Made by a program: the position numbers and the translations under genes. The notes below the pieces were generated by a model, which was given only the letters and a program-made list of their open reading frames with translations, was not told where the DNA came from and made no database searches. A stretch of DNA of 64,000 nt from NCBI GenBank assembly GCA_965221445.1, contig CBDCSF010000013.1:868001-932000 (forward strand), in the 5' to 3' direction. How positions within the stretch are numbered: the stretch's first letter is position 1; every line of letters starts with the position of its first letter. This document shows, one piece after another, positions 43,135-52,807 of the stretch. This stretch comes from MPNP01 sp965221445. Lineage in GTDB: Bacteria; Pseudomonadota; Alphaproteobacteria; Rhodobacterales; Rhodobacteraceae.

Positions 43135-43452
43135 TCAGTGGGTCCAGGTATCTCTGCGTTCAAAGGCAAAGTTTTCGGCATAGCCTCTGGGTCTAATTAC
43201 GGGTTTTCTTTTCTTTGGAGTACGTACGCTGTAGGAAAGGTTCTTCTTGATGGCGTATTCAATGGCTTCTTCTTTCGAATTGAAATCCAATTTTACCTGA
43301 GACTGGGTATCAGAAGAACTTGTCCATCCCATTAAAGGGTCTTTCTTACGAGGAGAACTCTGGGTATATTCCAAAACCCATTTGTTGGTTCCGGCAGTTC
43401 CTGACTGCATTACTGACCTGGAAGGCTGGTAAATTAGTACATCCATCCTCAA
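43135..43452 (-). CDS. NADH dehydrogenase accessory subunit, NDUFS4-like
   Basis: A 105-residue protein homologous to the 18-kDa NDUFS4/AQDQ accessory subunit of respiratory complex I, found in mitochondria and alphaproteobacteria. Conserved stretches are IYQPSRSVMQSGTAGTNKWV, SPRKKDPLMGWTSSSDT and the C-terminal YAENFAFERRDTWTH. It stabilises the NADH-oxidising arm of complex I in the cytoplasm. As usual it is unlinked to the nuo operon. Its presence is a strong alphaproteobacterial marker. Confidence 0.93.
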   Translation of the reverse strand: MRMDVLIYQPSRSVMQSGTAGTNKWVLEYTQSSPRKKDPLMGWTSSSDTQSQVKLDFNSKEEAIEYAIKKNLSYSVRTPKKRKPVIRPRGYAENFAFERRDTWTH

Positions 43453-43556
43453 ATCTCACAAATAAAATATTATAAACCCAAATCTTAACCATTACTTAAA
43501 CTAAATCAAGAATTGAGAGGTTCAATATGTACACCAAATCACCCCTATTTTTTTTT

Positions 43557-43592
43557 GTTCCAAATGAATTCATTTCCCTTGTTTGTTTGACA
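43557..43592 (+). promoter_or_regulatory. Candidate uvrB promoter with LexA-box-like site
   Basis: GTTC at 43557-43560 and ATTC at 43568-43571 are separated by seven bases, one mismatch from the alphaproteobacterial LexA box GTTC-N7-GTTC. TTGACA follows at 43587-43592, about 45 bases before the uvrB start. A clear -10 box is not obvious (TTAACT at the expected spacing). Damage-inducible control of uvrB would make biological sense, but the site is imperfect. Confidence 0.35.
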
Positions 43593-43635
43593 ACTCTAGA
43601 ATCCATTCTTTAACTCCTTAAATTTTGGACATCCT

Positions 43636-45807
43636 ATGTCAGCCGAAATCTTTAGCCTTGCTCAAAATCCATTCCGTCAAAGAGAAAAACTAGAGGGGGG
43701 GAAACCATTTATCCTTCATACCGATTTCAAACCGGCAGGCGATCAACCCCAGGCTATTCGGGAATTAACCAAAAATATCAGTGATGGAGAGGTAAGCCAG
43801 GTACTTTTAGGTGCCACTGGGACAGGTAAAACCTTTACTATGGTAAAGGTCATTGAAAAACTGCAAAGACCTGCCATTGTGATTGCTCCCAATAAAACCC
43901 TGGCTGCTCAGCTTTACGGTGAGTTCAAATCCTTCTTTCCTGAAAATTCAGTTGAGTATTTTGTCAGCTACTATGACTACTACCAGCCGGAAGCCTATGT
44001 CCCAAGAACTGATACCTACGTAGAAAAAGAAGCCCAGATCAATGAACATATTGATCGTATGCGGCACTCTGCCACTCGAGCTCTGCTTGAAAAGGATGAT
44101 GTTGTAATTGTGGCCTCTGTTTCCTGCATTTATGGAATTGGCTCCTTCGAAAGCTATAGCGACATGTCCATCGACCTTATTTCGGGGCATGAGTATGATC
44201 AAAGGAAAGTTATAAATAATCTTGTCGAACAACAGTATCGGCGCAATGATTCTTTTTTTCAAAGGGGGTGCTTTAGAGTCAGGGGGGATATCCTTGAGAT
44301 ATGGCCAGCCCATTATGAAGACAGGGCCTGGAGACTGTCGTTCTTTGGTGACGAAGTTGAAGCCATACAGGAATTTGACCCCTTGACAGGCGAGGTATTT
44401 GATAATCTGGATCAGATAAGGATTTACGCCAACTCACATTATGTAACTCCTCGTCCTACCATTCTCCAGGCCATCGAAAATATCAAACTTGAATTAAGAC
44501 ATCGATTGGCAGATTTGACAGAGGCTGGAAAATTACTGGAAGCCCAAAGGTTGGAACAGCGAACAAATTTTGATCTGGAAATGCTTTTGGCTGCCGGAGT
44601 CTGCAAGGGGATCGAAAACTACTCAAGATACCTTACAGGTAGAAGACCCGGTGAGCCACCCCCTACTCTCTTGGAATATCTTCCAGAGAGAGCTATCATG
44701 TTCATTGATGAATCCCATGTGACTGTTTCTCAGCTGGGAGGGATGTATAAGGGCGATTATAGAAGAAAATCCACCCTTTCAGACCATGGCTTTCGATTGC
44801 CTTCCTGTATTGACAACAGACCTCTAAAATTTGAGGAGTGGGAAACCTACCGACCTCAGACAGTATTTGTCTCCGCTACCCCCGGAGACTGGGAACTTGA
44901 GAAAACAGAAGGTGTTGTCGTTGAACAAATTGTACGGCCAACCGGATTATTGGACCCTGAAATCGTTGTCAGACCGGTTACCCATCAGGTTGATGAACTT
45001 CTTGAAGAAATCAGGGCCGTTACTCTCAAGGGGCTACGGGTTCTCGTTACAACCCTCACCAAGAGAATGGCAGAAGACCTTACCGAGTATCTACATGAAC
45101 AGGGTATTAGGGTCAGATACCTGCATTCAGATGTTGAAACTCTTGAAAGGATAGAAATTATCAGAGACCTTCGGCTAGGTACCTTTGATGTCTTGGTTGG
45201 TATCAACCTCCTTAGAGAGGGGCTTGATATTCCTGAATGTGGGCTAGTTGCCATCCTTGATGCCGACAAGGAGGGATTTTTGAGATCAGAAAGATCATTG
45301 ATTCAGACTATAGGCCGTGCCTCCAGAAATGCTGAGGGCAAGGTAATCATGTTCGCTGACAAAATTACCAGATCAATGGAAGCAGCGATAACTGAAACGG
45401 ACCGAAGAAGGGAAAAGCAGAAGAAGTATAATGAAGAGCACGGTATTGTAGCCCAAACCGTACAGAAAAATATTTCCGATGCCTTCGCTGGTGTTTACTC
45501 TTCCGATACTGATACAAATCGTATTACGGCAGACTTGGAAACTCATAAAATTGGGGCCAACCTGCAAGCCCATCTGGAAGAATTACGGAAAAAAATGTAC
45601 AGGGCAGCTGAAGACCTTGAATTTGAGGAAGCGGCCAGAATACGGGATGAAATCAAGCGCCTGGAAACGGTTGAACTGGTGTTGGCAGATGATCCATTGG
45701 CCAGACAAAGTAAGGTCGAAGCCATGGTTTCGGAAGCTATTGAAGCCCGAGGAAGATCGAAATCAGGGAAACCTGGTACTCGAAAATTTAAAAACCCCCT
45801 TAAATAG
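43636..45807 (+). CDS. uvrB: UvrABC excinuclease subunit B
   Basis: The 723-residue DNA-damage helicase-like subunit of nucleotide excision repair. It has Walker A in GATGTGKTF (about residue 55), the beta-hairpin YYDYYQPEAYVPRTDTYVEK (about 113-132), the DEAD-box-like IDESHVT, helicase motif VI in QTIGRASRNAEGKV, and the C-terminal UVR domain LRKKMYRAAEDLEFEEAARI (about 650-669), which recruits UvrC. Length and motif order are complete. It is convergent with lysK, with 26 bases between stops. Confidence 0.98.
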   Translation: MSAEIFSLAQNPFRQREKLEGGKPFILHTDFKPAGDQPQAIRELTKNISDGEVSQVLLGATGTGKTFTMVKVIEKLQRPAIVIAPNKTLAAQLYGEFKSFFPENSVEYFVSYYDYYQPEAYVPRTDTYVEKEAQINEHIDRMRHSATRALLEKDDVVIVASVSCIYGIGSFESYSDMSIDLISGHEYDQRKVINNLVEQQYRRNDSFFQRGCFRVRGDILEIWPAHYEDRAWRLSFFGDEVEAIQEFDPLTGEVFDNLDQIRIYANSHYVTPRPTILQAIENIKLELRHRLADLTEAGKLLEAQRLEQRTNFDLEMLLAAGVCKGIENYSRYLTGRRPGEPPPTLLEYLPERAIMFIDESHVTVSQLGGMYKGDYRRKSTLSDHGFRLPSCIDNRPLKFEEWETYRPQTVFVSATPGDWELEKTEGVVVEQIVRPTGLLDPEIVVRPVTHQVDELLEEIRAVTLKGLRVLVTTLTKRMAEDLTEYLHEQGIRVRYLHSDVETLERIEIIRDLRLGTFDVLVGINLLREGLDIPECGLVAILDADKEGFLRSERSLIQTIGRASRNAEGKVIMFADKITRSMEAAITETDRRREKQKKYNEEHGIVAQTVQKNISDAFAGVYSSDTDTNRITADLETHKIGANLQAHLEELRKKMYRAAEDLEFEEAARIRDEIKRLETVELVLADDPLARQSKVEAMVSEAIEARGRSKSGKPGTRKFKNPLK

Positions 45808-45833
45808 CTGGAAACTACCTACTTCGGTTGCTT

Positions 45834-47417
45834 TTATGAATCCTCTAACCTCCGACTTATCAGTTGAGCCGTTTTCTCGGGACCAAAGAGAGATATAAAA
45901 CTTCCGAATCGGGGACCCTGACTGGTTCCGAAAAGAGTTTCATAGAGCACTGAAAACCAATTTCTCAAGGGTTCGAACTGGTGTTTTTTGCCAATTGAGT
46001 AAACCAGGGATTGATACTCTTCACTTTCTTCACCACCCTGCCAATCCAGAAGGTTGTCTCGTAACTCAATCAGAGCTTCTTTTTCCTTTTCATTGGGCTT
46101 TCTGAATACTCTTGCGGGGGCTACTCTTTCCTTAAAGAAACGAATGGCTCCAGCCAGGTTTCGGTGAAGTTCCGGGTTGTCTGAGAGCGTGGCATCTTGG
46201 GAATATTTCTGAATAAGTCCCCAGACAACTTCTTCCTCAAAAGTGCCAGCTGCACCTACCAGATTTAAAAGCATCGAATATGAAATATCAACTTTTGTCT
46301 TGGGTGGATTACCTGAGTACACGTGCCAGGCTGGATTGTTAAGTTGGTCGATTCTATTTTGAGAAGGGTAACTTTCAAGGAACTTTTGTAGGTCATCAAC
46401 CGTTCTGGGTACGGCATCAAACGTTAATCTTTTTGCTGTTTTGGGTTTCTGAAACATAAACAACCCCAGAGAATCAGGGGAAGAATAATCTATCCAGTTT
46501 TCCATGGAAATACCTTCGCTTCCACTTGATTTGGATATTTTTCCACCCTTTTCATCCAGAAACAGTTCATAAAACATCTCCAAAGGCGGTGCTTTGCCAA
46601 AAACCCGACAAAGTTTGCGGGCCAATTCAGCGGAAGGAATTAAATCCTTGCCATACATTTCATAGTCAACTTCCAATTGAGCCCACCGCATGGCCCAATC
46701 AGGTTTCCATTGCATTTTGACATTGCCACCTGTTACCGGATGTTCAATAATCTCTCCGTCCGGTTCCTGATAAAGAATCGTACCCTTGGGAACATTCCTA
46801 TCCAGAACCGGAACTTGCATAACCTTACCGGTGACAGGGCTGATGGGAAGAAAAGGTGAATAGCTCTTGTCCCTGCCCTTCGCTACACCCCCAAGAGAGG
46901 GAAGCATTATGTCCATCAATTGATCATATCTTTCCAGGGCAAGGAGGAGCATTTCGTCGAATTTTCCCTCCCTGTAGTATTGGGTTGAGGAAATAAACTC
47001 GTACTCAAAGCCGAAACTATCCAGAAAATTTCGCAATTTCCGGTTATTGTAATGGGCAAAACTCTTGCACTCACCAAAAGGATCCCTGACACCTGTCAGG
47101 GGCAATCCCAAATCTTCCTCTAATCTTTCCCTATTTGGAACATTCAAAGGCACTTTTCTGAAGCCATCCAGATCATCCGAAAAACATATAAGCTTTGTTG
47201 GAATATCAGATATTTCTTGGAAGGCTTTCCGAACCATGGTAGTTCGTGCTACTTCTCCGAAGGTTCCAATATGGGGTAAACCGGAGGGTCCATAACCGGT
47301 TTGAAACAATACATGCCCCTTGGTAGGAGTTTTGTTATTGATTTTTTTCAAAAGCTTCTTTGCCTCAACAAAGGGCCAAGCTTTCAATTGATCCAATTCT
47401 TCTGATGTAAAACCCAT
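45834..47417 (-). CDS. lysK: Lysyl-tRNA synthetase, class I
   Basis: A 527-residue class I lysyl-tRNA synthetase, the form found in archaea, alphaproteobacteria and some spirochaetes instead of class II LysS. The HIGH-type signature is SGLPHIGTFGEVART (about residues 46-60) and the KMSKS-type signature is GGKISKSSGSEGIS (about 288). The C-terminal helical domain binds the anticodon. This gene alone argues against a gamma- or betaproteobacterial host. Assignment is firm. Confidence 0.97.
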   Translation of the reverse strand: MGFTSEELDQLKAWPFVEAKKLLKKINNKTPTKGHVLFQTGYGPSGLPHIGTFGEVARTTMVRKAFQEISDIPTKLICFSDDLDGFRKVPLNVPNRERLEEDLGLPLTGVRDPFGECKSFAHYNNRKLRNFLDSFGFEYEFISSTQYYREGKFDEMLLLALERYDQLMDIMLPSLGGVAKGRDKSYSPFLPISPVTGKVMQVPVLDRNVPKGTILYQEPDGEIIEHPVTGGNVKMQWKPDWAMRWAQLEVDYEMYGKDLIPSAELARKLCRVFGKAPPLEMFYELFLDEKGGKISKSSGSEGISMENWIDYSSPDSLGLFMFQKPKTAKRLTFDAVPRTVDDLQKFLESYPSQNRIDQLNNPAWHVYSGNPPKTKVDISYSMLLNLVGAAGTFEEEVVWGLIQKYSQDATLSDNPELHRNLAGAIRFFKERVAPARVFRKPNEKEKEALIELRDNLLDWQGGEESEEYQSLVYSIGKKHQFEPLRNWFSVLYETLFGTSQGPRFGSFISLFGPEKTAQLISRRLEDS

Positions 47418-47596
47418 CTATTGTCCCAGCTATTTGCAATAATTTCCCAGGATTTGGGAAATCAACTTAAGAAGTTAACGAATTCCATAGTGGTTTCCTA
47501 AAACCAAAGCTAAAATAATGTATTTCAGATAAAAAATAAGAACCTAGCACCCAAGGAGGGTTCCCTTCCTTCTCCAATCCAATTACGATTTGTCTT

Positions 47597-49297
47597 CTAA
47601 CCTGTCCATTCAGCAATTTGATGATCGGAACGAATGGCAAGACGTCTCTTCTGGAGACCATCAAAAATATTATCTAGTTCTATCTTCTCTGAGAACAGAG
47701 GGAGTGATGCCTTCGCTTCCATCAGGAATCTCTTTTCAACAAATTCATTTTCTGACCATGCCCTATCCCACCATTCAAGGATACGCTCTGAACTGCGATC
47801 CAGAATTTCGGCAGAAGGTAAAAAGTCTCTTTTTTTGCGGTTAATGGTTGGGTTGGTAGGTAAAAGGTTCCATAAGTCGGCACAAGGCCAAGCTGCCCAC
47901 GAAAGGCAATGGTCAATATCAAAGTTGGATTCCCTAAGTCGTTTCCCACTCCAAATACAATGAATGGGCTTTGATCGCATCAGCTGTAATGTACGGTCAC
48001 GAACAAAACTGACATCTCGACTCGGGTCATGCCATTGCATAGCCCTGTAAATAAGTGTCGGATCAATTTCCCTGCCCTGGCTGGTAGCATATTTTTCCAT
48101 CAACCTTATCCATTCTGCAACCAGGGAAGGCTCAATCCAGGCATCAAAACGTACCATGGTACGCCAAATATTCACAGGTATCCACATGGAACCAAAAGAA
48201 GATAGATATTCCTCATCAATAATTAATTGGTTTGCTATATTTGGTGCTCTCCCCCTGATTACAGGAAATATTGGTTCTTCTGAGCCAGGGTATGTCGTGT
48301 AGAACGCAGGATTTTTAATAATTGTAGCAACAGCATTTCTTAACGACTTGTGAACCGCAAAGGCATGATCATCAGCAAATCGAGCTCCAACACGAAAATC
48401 TACAGATGCAAGTTGGGACACTATATCCCATGTATCACTTTTGATAAATCCCAACCCACCAGTACCTTTATTGCGAGGATTTTGAGGTAAATCAGAATTT
48501 ATGAGTGGGTGATAAAGTCTTAACCAATTCAAGGCAATAAGCCCTAGGGGAATTGAAACCTCACTATCAGAATTGTGATGGGCCATACCTTGTGCTCCAT
48601 CTGCTGCTCTGGCAATAGAACGCAATAATCCTAGTTTGTAGGTTGATGATTTGGCATCATTCAGAACAACATGGCGGAGTATTGGAAGAGCATCTGTACC
48701 ATCATCATGCAATCGTAAAACAATTTGTACCCAGGAAAGTCCCTGTCGTCCCCAGGCATCTGGTTGGTTTTCCTGGCAAACAACTGACATGCCATTTGAT
48801 TGTGCAAATACAGTAATTTCCTCTGATGAAACAGGAAACATGGATCTCTTCGAATCAGGAGGCCCCATGCGAAGACTGATGAATAGTTTGCCACCGGGTT
48901 TAAGGAGTCCTACCAATTGACGGAAGGCCCGATCTCTATTTTTTAGAGAAACATGCATCCATACGGCAGAAACAAATATGGCATCGAATGTCGTACCTAC
49001 CTTATAAACCTTCTTCAAACCAGGTAGACTATCATCAAGCCATTGAACCTGTGATTCCGGATGGCGTTTCAGACCGAATGTACGCATAGTTTCAGAAGGT
49101 TCTACAGCAAGTACTGTATGCCCCATGCTGGCAAACCAATTAGCATCACGGCCAGTACCTGCTCCTATATCAAGAATTGTAGCGGGGGCTTTAGGTAACT
49201 GATGGTATATTGGTGCAAATACTTCTCCGGGAGATATTGATTCGTAGTGCTCGGCCAATGAACGACCGGATTCCCCTTCGTAAGCCTTTATTCTCAT
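47597..49297 (-). CDS. Class I methyltransferase fused to an HNH nuclease domain
   Basis: A 566-residue two-part protein. Residues about 10-200 are a Rossmann methyltransferase with SAM motif ILDIGAGTGRDANWFA (41-56), acidic VEPSE after strand 2, and FDAIFVSAVWMHVS. There is no DPPY/NPPY box, so it is not an ordinary adenine/cytosine DNA methylase. A middle region (about 210-440) begins ILRHVVLNDAKSSTYKLGLL. Residues 446-491 look like an HNH nuclease: Cys447, Asp462-His463, Asn477 and Asn486 in TINRKKRD. The single open frame shows a true fusion. It sits between lysK and nadD with no other nuclease or methylase. Defence or nucleic-acid modification is an inference; substrate unknown. Confidence 0.75.
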   Translation of the reverse strand: MRIKAYEGESGRSLAEHYESISPGEVFAPIYHQLPKAPATILDIGAGTGRDANWFASMGHTVLAVEPSETMRTFGLKRHPESQVQWLDDSLPGLKKVYKVGTTFDAIFVSAVWMHVSLKNRDRAFRQLVGLLKPGGKLFISLRMGPPDSKRSMFPVSSEEITVFAQSNGMSVVCQENQPDAWGRQGLSWVQIVLRLHDDGTDALPILRHVVLNDAKSSTYKLGLLRSIARAADGAQGMAHHNSDSEVSIPLGLIALNWLRLYHPLINSDLPQNPRNKGTGGLGFIKSDTWDIVSQLASVDFRVGARFADDHAFAVHKSLRNAVATIIKNPAFYTTYPGSEEPIFPVIRGRAPNIANQLIIDEEYLSSFGSMWIPVNIWRTMVRFDAWIEPSLVAEWIRLMEKYATSQGREIDPTLIYRAMQWHDPSRDVSFVRDRTLQLMRSKPIHCIWSGKRLRESNFDIDHCLSWAAWPCADLWNLLPTNPTINRKKRDFLPSAEILDRSSERILEWWDRAWSENEFVEKRFLMEAKASLPLFSEKIELDNIFDGLQKRRLAIRSDHQIAEWTG

Positions 49298-49324
49298 TTA
49301 TAAAACAGGCTTCTCACCTTCCTG

Positions 49325-49918
49325 TTAATTGTTGATTTTCCACAATCCCTTTTCTCGGTATTGAGAGGAAGAAATATTGATTTTCGGGATTTTAATCAAT
49401 GTCCATACAGGTGGATCGACCAAGGTAATATTACCGGCCATTCTGGAGGGTAGATAATTTTTGGAATAAGCGTTCGCAGCCTTGGAAGTCAAACCTGGTA
49501 AATCACAATTTGATCTAGATAAAACCACAATAGGAATATTTTCAAAAATCCAATTCCATCTTTTCCAGAGATTGATCTGAATAAGGTTGTCAGACCCCAT
49601 CAGCCAGATGAAGCGATGATTCCGATGGTTTTTCTTTAGCATTCTGATCGTTTCACAAGTATGAATTATTCCATGAATATATTCAAAGTCTGATACCTTG
49701 ACTTTTGGATTTCTGAGTATGGAGTGGGCTTTTATACCTCTCTCCGAGTAAGATGCTGGTTTTTCATTCTTGAGAGGATTTCCCGGACTGATAATCCACC
49801 AGACCTCATCCAAGCCAAACAGTTTGAGTGCAAAGTCGGTTATATGAATATGCCCCTGGTGAGGAGGATCAAAGGACCCGCCAAGCAACCCGACCAACCT
49901 TGATTTTGAAACTGACAT
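49325..49918 (-). CDS. nadD: Nicotinate-nucleotide adenylyltransferase
   Basis: A 197-residue nucleotidyltransferase that makes deamido-NAD from nicotinate mononucleotide and ATP in NAD synthesis. The signature GGSFDPPHQGHIHI lies at residues about 13-26. The mid region has WWIISPGNPLK, and IWLMGSDNLIQINLWKRW is strongly NadD-like. The C-terminal ISSSQYREKG corresponds to the ISSTxIR motif, slightly divergent. It is the upstream neighbour of the methyltransferase-HNH gene on the same strand, 27 bases apart. Confidence 0.93.
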   Translation of the reverse strand: MSVSKSRLVGLLGGSFDPPHQGHIHITDFALKLFGLDEVWWIISPGNPLKNEKPASYSERGIKAHSILRNPKVKVSDFEYIHGIIHTCETIRMLKKNHRNHRFIWLMGSDNLIQINLWKRWNWIFENIPIVVLSRSNCDLPGLTSKAANAYSKNYLPSRMAGNITLVDPPVWTLIKIPKINISSSQYREKGLWKINN

Positions 49919-50121
49919 TGGTAATTTAATTGAAGTTTCTTCTACATCGTTCCTACCGCAGATATCTACTGCTTTTGAAGAACTATAAAAATTTCCTTGT
50001 TAAATCCATAGGAGTGAGTAAAGGGATATATTCCTATCATTCAATATTATTTCCAGTAATAGTCAAGGTAATTGGAAACCTGAAGATTCATCTGATCCAC
50101 CCATAATTATACGGTTTTTCA

Positions 50122-51777
50122 ATGTCGAAATACGAATATGTCTTTCATATGGAGGGGGTTTCAAAAACCTATCCAGGTGGAAAAAAATGCTTCGAAAATA
50201 TTAACTTATCATTCCTTCCGGGGGTGAAAATTGGTGTTGTGGGAGTAAATGGGTCTGGCAAATCAACTTTAATGAAAATTATGGCTGGTATCGAAACAGA
50301 ATTTGGTGGTGAAGCATGGGCTGCCAAGGGAGTTACCGTAGGATATCTGCCACAGGAACCGCAATTGGACCCAGATCTCAATGTCAGAGAAAACGTCATG
50401 CTAGGGGTTAAAGAAAAGAAAGACTTGTTGGATCGATTCAACGAACTAGCCATGAACTATTCGGAGGAAACAGCTGATGAAATGGCCTCCCTTCAAGACA
50501 AAATAGATTCTGAGAATCTTTGGGATCTGGATACTCAAATCGACCAGGCTATGGACGCAATAAGGTGTCCTGAGGATGACGCACAAGTTTCATCTCTATC
50601 CGGTGGAGAACGCCGAAGGGTTGCCTTGTGTCGCTTGCTGCTTGAATCACCTGAAATCCTTCTTCTGGATGAACCAACCAACCATCTTGATGCCGAAACC
50701 GTAGCCTGGCTTCAACAATATCTTATTGATTACAAGGGAACCTGCCTGATTGTGACACATGACCGTTATTTTCTTGATGAAATAACAGGTTGGATACTGG
50801 AGTTGGACCGGGGAAGAGGAATTCCATATAAAGGTAATTATTCCAGCTGGCTGGAACAAAAAGCCAAGCGGTTGGAACATGAAGAAAGACAAGAAAAATC
50901 GAAACAAAGAACTCTGAGCAGAGAATTGGAATGGATAAGATCCGGTGTACAGGCAAGGCGTACAAAACAAAAGGCCAGGATAAATGCATACAATGATTTG
51001 ATTTCACAAACTGAACGGGAAAAAATCAGGAGTTCCCAAATGGTCATTCCAAATGGACCCCGATTGAGTGCCAACGTCATCAAGGTTGAAGGGTTGAAGA
51101 AATCCCTTGGTGGCAATTTACTGTTTGAAGATGTCACTTTTGCGATTCCGCCTGGAGGGATAGTAGGTGTCATTGGCCCGAATGGTGCAGGTAAAACAAC
51201 CCTGTTTCGAATAATTACTGAAAGTGAAAATCTTGATGAAGGAACTATTAAGGTAGGAGAAGGAACTGTCTTGTCTTATGTTGATCAGAACAGGGATAAT
51301 CTGAATCCAAAGAACACAGTCTGGGAAGAAATTTCCGGTGGTGCAGATATCATTGAATTGGGAAATGCCGAGGTTAATTCACGAGCCTATTGTTCGACAT
51401 TTAATTTCAAGGGTACGGACCAGCAGAAGAAAACAGGTCTCCTATCGGGTGGCGAAAGAAACAGGGTTCATTTGGCCAAACTGTTGAAGGAAGGTGGCAA
51501 CCTTCTCTTACTTGATGAGCCAACCAATGACCTGGATGTGGAAACCTTAAGAGCCTTGGAAGAAGCATTGGAGGAATTTGCAGGAAGTGCCATGATCATT
51601 TCTCATGATCGTTTCTTTTTGGACAGGCTGTGTACTCACATTCTTGCTTTTGAGGGTGAAGGTCATGTTGAGTGGTTTGAAGGCAACTTTGAATCCTATA
51701 TTGAAGACAAAACCCGCCGCTTGGGACCAGATTCAATCATTCCTAAACGAATCAAATACAAAAAGTTTGTAAGGTAA
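50122..51777 (+). CDS. ettA: Energy-dependent translational throttle protein EttA (ABC-F)
   Basis: A 551-residue ABC-F protein that binds the ribosomal E site and gates the first elongation step according to ATP level. The two ATPase domains are complete: Walker A GVNGSGKST (about 40) and GPNGAGKTT (about 353), signatures LSGGERRRVALC and LSGGERNRVHLAK, and Walker B LLLDEPTNHLDAE and LLLDEPTNDLDVE. The linker (about 245-320, rich in Arg/Lys, with QARRTKQKARINAYNDL) and the arm match EttA rather than Uup. No transmembrane part, as expected. A single-gene unit. Confidence 0.95.
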   Translation: MSKYEYVFHMEGVSKTYPGGKKCFENINLSFLPGVKIGVVGVNGSGKSTLMKIMAGIETEFGGEAWAAKGVTVGYLPQEPQLDPDLNVRENVMLGVKEKKDLLDRFNELAMNYSEETADEMASLQDKIDSENLWDLDTQIDQAMDAIRCPEDDAQVSSLSGGERRRVALCRLLLESPEILLLDEPTNHLDAETVAWLQQYLIDYKGTCLIVTHDRYFLDEITGWILELDRGRGIPYKGNYSSWLEQKAKRLEHEERQEKSKQRTLSRELEWIRSGVQARRTKQKARINAYNDLISQTEREKIRSSQMVIPNGPRLSANVIKVEGLKKSLGGNLLFEDVTFAIPPGGIVGVIGPNGAGKTTLFRIITESENLDEGTIKVGEGTVLSYVDQNRDNLNPKNTVWEEISGGADIIELGNAEVNSRAYCSTFNFKGTDQQKKTGLLSGGERNRVHLAKLLKEGGNLLLLDEPTNDLDVETLRALEEALEEFAGSAMIISHDRFFLDRLCTHILAFEGEGHVEWFEGNFESYIEDKTRRLGPDSIIPKRIKYKKFVR

Positions 51778-52123
51778 GCAGTTAAAGACCCAACCAGCCT
51801 TGGTTATCAACTTATAACCAAAGAATGGGGATTTCTTCATTCCGGTTCGAATCCAGTAGCTGAATTGTTCTCTGTAAGTGCTGATTCAGAGAGAATTTGA
51901 TATCAGAATACCGGCCAGCGACAATTGGGAACCAAATCAATATTTAGCATTGGTAGCTTATAGTGATTAATTATTCACAATATGAGATTCACTCCCATCA
52001 AGCGGGAACTGATGATCCGCCTGGCTTAGCCAGGCGGAAACATGATCCTTATTCTTACTTCCTGATGCCCAGCCTCTGGATCAGCCTGTTAGACGGATCT
52101 TTCCAGAGCAATTTATTGTCATG
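51778..52123. other. Non-coding region after ettA with stem-loops
   Basis: No gene is visible on the plus strand. A stem TTGGTTAT/ATAACCAA lies at 51800-51821, 23 bases after the ettA stop. A GC-rich perfect hairpin, CCGCCTGGC/GCCAGGCGG with a TTA loop, lies at 52017-52037 and may close the minus-strand pilin-like transcript. Neither is followed by a long T run. On the minus strand, sequence just after the pilin-like stop stays open in the same frame for about 22 codons. Confidence 0.5.
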
Positions 52124-52807
52124 TTAGTCCCTCCTGTAAGTGGTGGGCAAATCCAGTTCCCAATACATGGTAAAGGTGTTTCTGTTGTCCGAGCAGAAGG
52201 AATCAATGTCATTATCTGTCCAGGGGGATACAACCAGCAGGGAATCGGTATTTGCCGAGCCGTTTGCCAGCTCAGGAATCACGGCCCCGTCGGCTTCTGC
52301 CTTGTTGGCTCCGATGGCCTCTCTGATGACGTCATATTGGCGATCTCCAAGAACAGCGAGACAGATATTCTTGGGAGTGTTCTTGAAACCGACGGCAATC
52401 ATCTGGTCATTCAGTTTGCGGGGAATAATGGCCTCATTATAATAACCGTTAATTACACCTGATGAAGTAAGTAAACCATCCTCGTCAAGCAATGGGTGAG
52501 TGTGTGGGCGAAATATCTCCCTCATTTTGGATGTCAGATAATCGCGGAGATCATCGGGTCCGGTGCTGATCCTGTCGATTTCACCCAACGTCGCCTGCCA
52601 CAATTTCGCGATATAGACAAATTCCGACACTAGATAAACAGTGTTTTGTTCACGCTCCCGGCGTTCCTGAAACAGCAGGAGGGTTGCTATGAGGATGGCA
52701 AGGACCATAATGCCACTCGCAAAGACAGTAAATACTCCTGTCATCCATTCTTTCAGATTTTCTGATCGTTCACTTTTAATTAAGGTAATAAAATTTCTGA
52801 TGTTCAT
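52124..52807 (-). CDS. Membrane-anchored type IVb pilin-like protein
   Basis: A protein of 227 residues from the ATG at 52807, which has GGGAG just upstream. A cytoplasmic N-terminus of about 25 residues precedes one hydrophobic helix (GVFTVFASGIMVLAILIATL, about 28-47) and a long amphipathic helix with QERREREQNTVYLVSEF. The C-terminal domain has Cys in NICLAVLGD and Cys in SFCSDNRNTFTMYW, resembling the disulfide-closed end of type IVb pilins of the BfpA/PilS kind. The classical prepilin site (Gly, then Phe and Glu at +5) is not intact, so processing is doubtful. No pilus assembly genes are nearby. Moderate confidence as a gene, low for function. Confidence 0.55.
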   Translation of the reverse strand: MNIRNFITLIKSERSENLKEWMTGVFTVFASGIMVLAILIATLLLFQERREREQNTVYLVSEFVYIAKLWQATLGEIDRISTGPDDLRDYLTSKMREIFRPHTHPLLDEDGLLTSSGVINGYYNEAIIPRKLNDQMIAVGFKNTPKNICLAVLGDRQYDVIREAIGANKAEADGAVIPELANGSANTDSLLVVSPWTDNDIDSFCSDNRNTFTMYWELDLPTTYRRD

